A stretch of DNA of 64,000 bases from Sordariomycetes sp. S80-01Y (Eukaryota; Ascomycota; Sordariomycetes), in contig JAXQJY010000021.1 of assembly GCA_037042185.1 (NCBI GenBank), positions 310,001 through 374,000 on the forward strand, read 5' to 3'. A model generated the notes under the pieces. It did no database searches. It worked only from the letters and a program-made list of their open reading frames with translations, and had not been told where the DNA came from. The position numbers and the translations under genes were made by a program. Shown one piece after another: positions 62,745-64,000 of this stretch (position 1 is its first letter; every line of letters starts with the position of its first letter).

Positions 62745-63671
62745 TCAACCAGCCTTCTCAAAGACCTTTTGGCGAGACTTGAGCCGTTTCCTCATGTCTT
62801 TCATGTACATCCTAGCTGGATAACTCCTTACCGACAGAGGCAAAGGTCGGTAAGTGGCCTTGGCCACGAATTCTAGGAGCTTGTATGTTTTGGGGTGGTA
62901 GTTCACGCCGAACTCGCGCCTCATTCGCTCCGGTAGCAGCTCGGCAGTGGCAACACGCACGCCTGGCATGAATATGCGGAGGTAGAACGGCGCTCGCCTC
63001 AGAGTGAGCAGATCAGCTGCAACTTCCTTGGCGTGCCTGCCGACCTCGATCGTGTTGATCTTGTGGTCCCAATATTCCCAGAAGGCCTTCCGGGTTGGCG
63101 GCCACATCTCGGGAGGCACTTGGAGAGCAGAAGCGAGGATGGAGTACTCATGATATATCTCCTCTTGGAGGATCTCGTCGTCGATCGTACCGAAGATCTT
63201 TTCGTAGGTTGGGATGGCGGTAGCGTATAGTGTGGCCGCAACCCACATCTGTAGGTCAGGGTCCAAGGCGCTATACGTTTTGCCCTTGTCGCGTCCCTCC
63301 TCGAGTGTCCCGCTGACTTGGCTGTGAACTTTGTCTATCATGTCGCAGATTGTCCGCTTTTCCTCGGGGGTACCGTAGCTCATACAATAGACAAAGGTCA
63401 TCGTAGTACGGAGTCGATCTGCGACCCTGTATGCAAAGTTGCTGTGCTGGTTGACACCCTGACCGACACCGGTCTCGGCAACCTGGAGGAGAATGGCTGC
63501 GGCTCCAGCGCCGAGGATGATACCCTCTTGCACGATGAGGTTGAGATGCTTTGGGTTGAAGTCGGGAGACAACAAGGTCTCCTTGGTGACGCCTGTCGCT
63601 CTGGTTTTCTCATTGTCACTCTCAAGCGACGGCGTTGAAGACCCCATGTTGTTTTGAGAAATGGCTGCCAT
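62745..63671 (-). CDS. MpaB / rubber-oxygenase-like (DUF2236) family protein
   Basis: This intronless gene encodes 308 residues of the ER-bound oxygenase mpaB/DUF2236 family, whose members include latex-clearing oxygenase and the MpaB enzyme of mycophenolic acid synthesis. Landmarks are EGIILGAGAAAILLQVAETGVG at the N-side, VADRLRTTMTFVY, DPDLQMWVAATLYATAI, VPPEMWPPTRKAFWEYWD, LLTLRRAPFYLRIFMPG and LLPERMRREFG. In many family members the third block reads WVHATL with a conserved histidine; here position 145 is Ala, as I recall for a fungal subgroup, so the activity may differ. No biosynthetic cluster surrounds it. The substrate is unknown. Confidence 0.85.
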   Translation of the reverse strand: MAAISQNNMGSSTPSLESDNEKTRATGVTKETLLSPDFNPKHLNLIVQEGIILGAGAAAILLQVAETGVGQGVNQHSNFAYRVADRLRTTMTFVYCMSYGTPEEKRTICDMIDKVHSQVSGTLEEGRDKGKTYSALDPDLQMWVAATLYATAIPTYEKIFGTIDDEILQEEIYHEYSILASALQVPPEMWPPTRKAFWEYWDHKINTIEVGRHAKEVAADLLTLRRAPFYLRIFMPGVRVATAELLPERMRREFGVNYHPKTYKLLEFVAKATYRPLPLSVRSYPARMYMKDMRKRLKSRQKVFEKAG

Positions 63672-64000
63672 ATTGGAGACAGTACAGCGAGCTGAGGAGC
63701 TTAACAGTTTGAGTCAAGGGTCGAGGAGAGTCTGAGACTGCGAATGAAAGACTACTTTGAAGGCGAACGGTCAGCCTCTTAGCGCGAGAACTCAAATTTC
63801 TTATAGAATTCAATCGACAGCAATGTTACAACGTCGGGATCTTCCAATACTCCGTCAGAATGCCCCTGAGTCTTGATGGCTCACGACCAGCCAACATTAG
63901 GAGGTTGGCTGGCCACCTTGGCCACGGACACGATATACGGGAGGGGTACCGAGGGGCAACAAAGCAAATAAACCTCGGAGGAACCCCTCCCCCTCTTTCT
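63672..64000. other. Right flank, promoter of the MpaB-like gene
   Basis: 329 bases to the window edge. The minus-strand promoter of the MpaB-like gene lies here; no ORF of note. Confidence 0.55.

Overview
The window reads as nuclear DNA of a filamentous ascomycete, most likely a plant-associated Sordariomycete. The evidence is compact genes with introns of about 50 nt (GTNNGT donors, CTNAC-like branch points), CT-rich leaders, and a gene set typical of moulds: CFEM protein, CAP20/perilipin homologue, Ecl1, MpaB/DUF2236 family protein, fungal zinc-dependent D-serine dehydratase. A Glomerellales-like source (Colletotrichum/Verticillium group) is only a guess. I see no transposon, virus-like element, rRNA, credible tRNA or CRISPR.

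Twenty protein genes are supported. Left part (1-18 kb): ECL1 (+); a 4.4 kb gene-free tract; the thiamine-pyrimidine synthase NMT1/THI5 (-), whose leader carries a eukaryotic TPP riboswitch inside an alternatively spliced intron; glutathione reductase (-); the endocytic scaffold EDE1 (+); exocyst SEC6 (-). Centre-left (19.5-28 kb): a run of sugar-metabolism genes, namely a GH2 beta-galactosidase (+), a short-chain dehydrogenase (-) diverging from an MFS sugar transporter (+), and an aldo-keto reductase (-). Together they look like a lactose/galactose utilisation neighbourhood. Centre (28-39 kb): BCD1 zinc-finger HIT protein (-), a DENN-domain Rab regulator (-), and an ankyrin-repeat gene (-) whose start appears frameshifted. 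Right part (38.7-64 kb): a Rossmann NmrA/epimerase-like protein (-), a class I glutamine amidotransferase (-) diverging from a D-serine dehydratase (+), the perilipin CAP20 (+), pirin (+), a GPI-anchored CFEM protein (-), ribonucleotide reductase large subunit (-) diverging from a TatD nuclease (+), the kinetochore protein CENP-N/Chl4 (-) and an MpaB-like protein (-).

Most genes are housekeeping and not functionally linked. The exceptions are the sugar block and perhaps the D-serine dehydratase/amidotransferase pair, which share a promoter containing a perfect CRE palindrome. The most informative non-coding element is the NMT1 riboswitch. Its aptamer, a ten-base complement of the regulated 5' splice site, a tiny upstream ORF and the intron acceptor can all be read directly. 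Two introns (in beta-galactosidase and D-serine dehydratase) use GC rather than GT donors with the same donor context. Three long gene-free tracts (1986-6415, 33823-37152, 50670-55509) hold no ORF I can recognise.
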